This document shows, in pieces, positions 63,641-64,000 of a stretch of DNA of 64,000 nucleotides; within the stretch, counting starts at the first letter, position 1, and each line of letters begins with the position of its first letter. This DNA is from Hoplostethus atlanticus. Taxonomy: Eukaryota > Chordata > Actinopteri > Trachichthyiformes > Trachichthyidae. The stretch spans positions 1,116,501 to 1,180,500 of the forward strand of contig JAXDDX010000056.1 of the NCBI GenBank assembly GCA_034670405.1. The letters run 5' to 3'. The position numbers and the translations under genes are program-made. The notes beneath the pieces are model-generated. The model saw only the letters and a program-made list of their open reading frames with translations. It had not been told where the DNA came from and ran no database searches.

Positions 63641-63760
63641 CCTTCCATCTGCATATGCAAGTGCTTATTTTGAAGTCGCGGCCCACAACAGATATTCAAT
63701 ATTAATGAGGACCCTCATGAATTTTTGAGCTCTAATTAGACGGCTCTCGGTTCGTTAACG
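63641..63760. promoter_or_regulatory. candidate conserved non-coding element
   Basis: It contains catctgcatatgcaagtgct, agatattcaatattaatgag and ttgagctctaattagacggc, between a pyrimidine tract and a G-rich tract. Confidence 0.38.
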
Positions 63761-63763
63761 GAG

Positions 63764-63801
63764 AGAGGGGGGGGGATGGAGGGCTTCGGGGGGGGGGGGG
63801 A
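63764..63801 (+). repeat. G runs
   Basis: G9 and G13 runs separated by atggagggcttc; G-quadruplex pattern. Confidence 0.85.
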
Positions 63802-64000
63802 GGCTGTGAGAGAGAGAGGGACAGTCCCACCCTCATCTCCCACCTCTACACCCCTGCTCCTCATCTCCCACCCTCCCACCTTCCCCTGTAATGTCCCTGA
63901 CTGGGGATGGGAATGGGGTAAGGGTGGGGGTGGGGGGGTAATCAACGGGCCGGGATCGCTGGGGCTCATTATAAGACAGCTGGCCGTTAGTTTGCAGGCC
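63802..64000. other. non-coding window end
   Basis: C- and T-rich then G-rich sequence. Nothing recognised. Confidence 0.5.

Noticed and set aside
63138-63728. 196-codon frame
   Set aside because: Pyrimidine-rich sequence translates to Ser/Leu/Pro/Phe; no domain and no codon-use signal.

Overview
The window looks like nuclear DNA from a ray-finned (teleost) fish. A vertebrate-type gene with short GT-AG introns occupies the left end. The rest is non-coding and very rich in CA/TG, CT/GA and tri- and tetranucleotide microsatellites, with short fish-type transposon remnants such as a tRNA-derived SINE tail and palindromic MITE ends. I see no bacterial, phage, plasmid or CRISPR features.

Region 1 (about 1-8.2 kb): the 3' part of a poly(A) polymerase alpha gene (papola) on the + strand. 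Thirteen coding exons can be joined without a frame break (208-280 to 6082-6177, 469 complete residues plus stop). They cover the end of the catalytic core, the RNA-binding domain, nuclear localisation signal 1, the Ser/Thr/Pro-rich tail, nuclear localisation signal 2 and the conserved C-terminal peptide. Residue signatures ([55 protein letters not shown]) fit PAPOLA better than PAPOLG. The clearest unusual feature is a tandem duplication of about 340-350 bp. It gives two successive exon ends that each encode a copy of the bipartite NLS2, followed by a third, decayed or alternative exon start that runs into an in-frame stop.

Region 2 (about 8.2-64 kb): a gene desert. I find no convincing exon, tRNA, rRNA or promoter. 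The long reading frames there are translations of CT/GA/CA/TG repeats. The desert alternates between microsatellites and 150-600 bp complex blocks rich in TAATTA, ATGCAAAT and CAATTA-like words, which look like developmental conserved non-coding elements (CNEs). These CNE calls rest on sequence texture alone and need alignment to be proved. In human, PAPOLA is followed by VRK1 and then the large BCL11B regulatory desert on 14q32. A working hypothesis is that this window carries the start of a teleost bcl11b-type regulatory landscape with no VRK1 gene next to papola.

No wholly new gene system is evident. The points most worth following are the NLS2 exon duplication with its stop-containing third exon, and the dense array of candidate enhancers, several of them bordered by opposite-sense CT and GA tracts.
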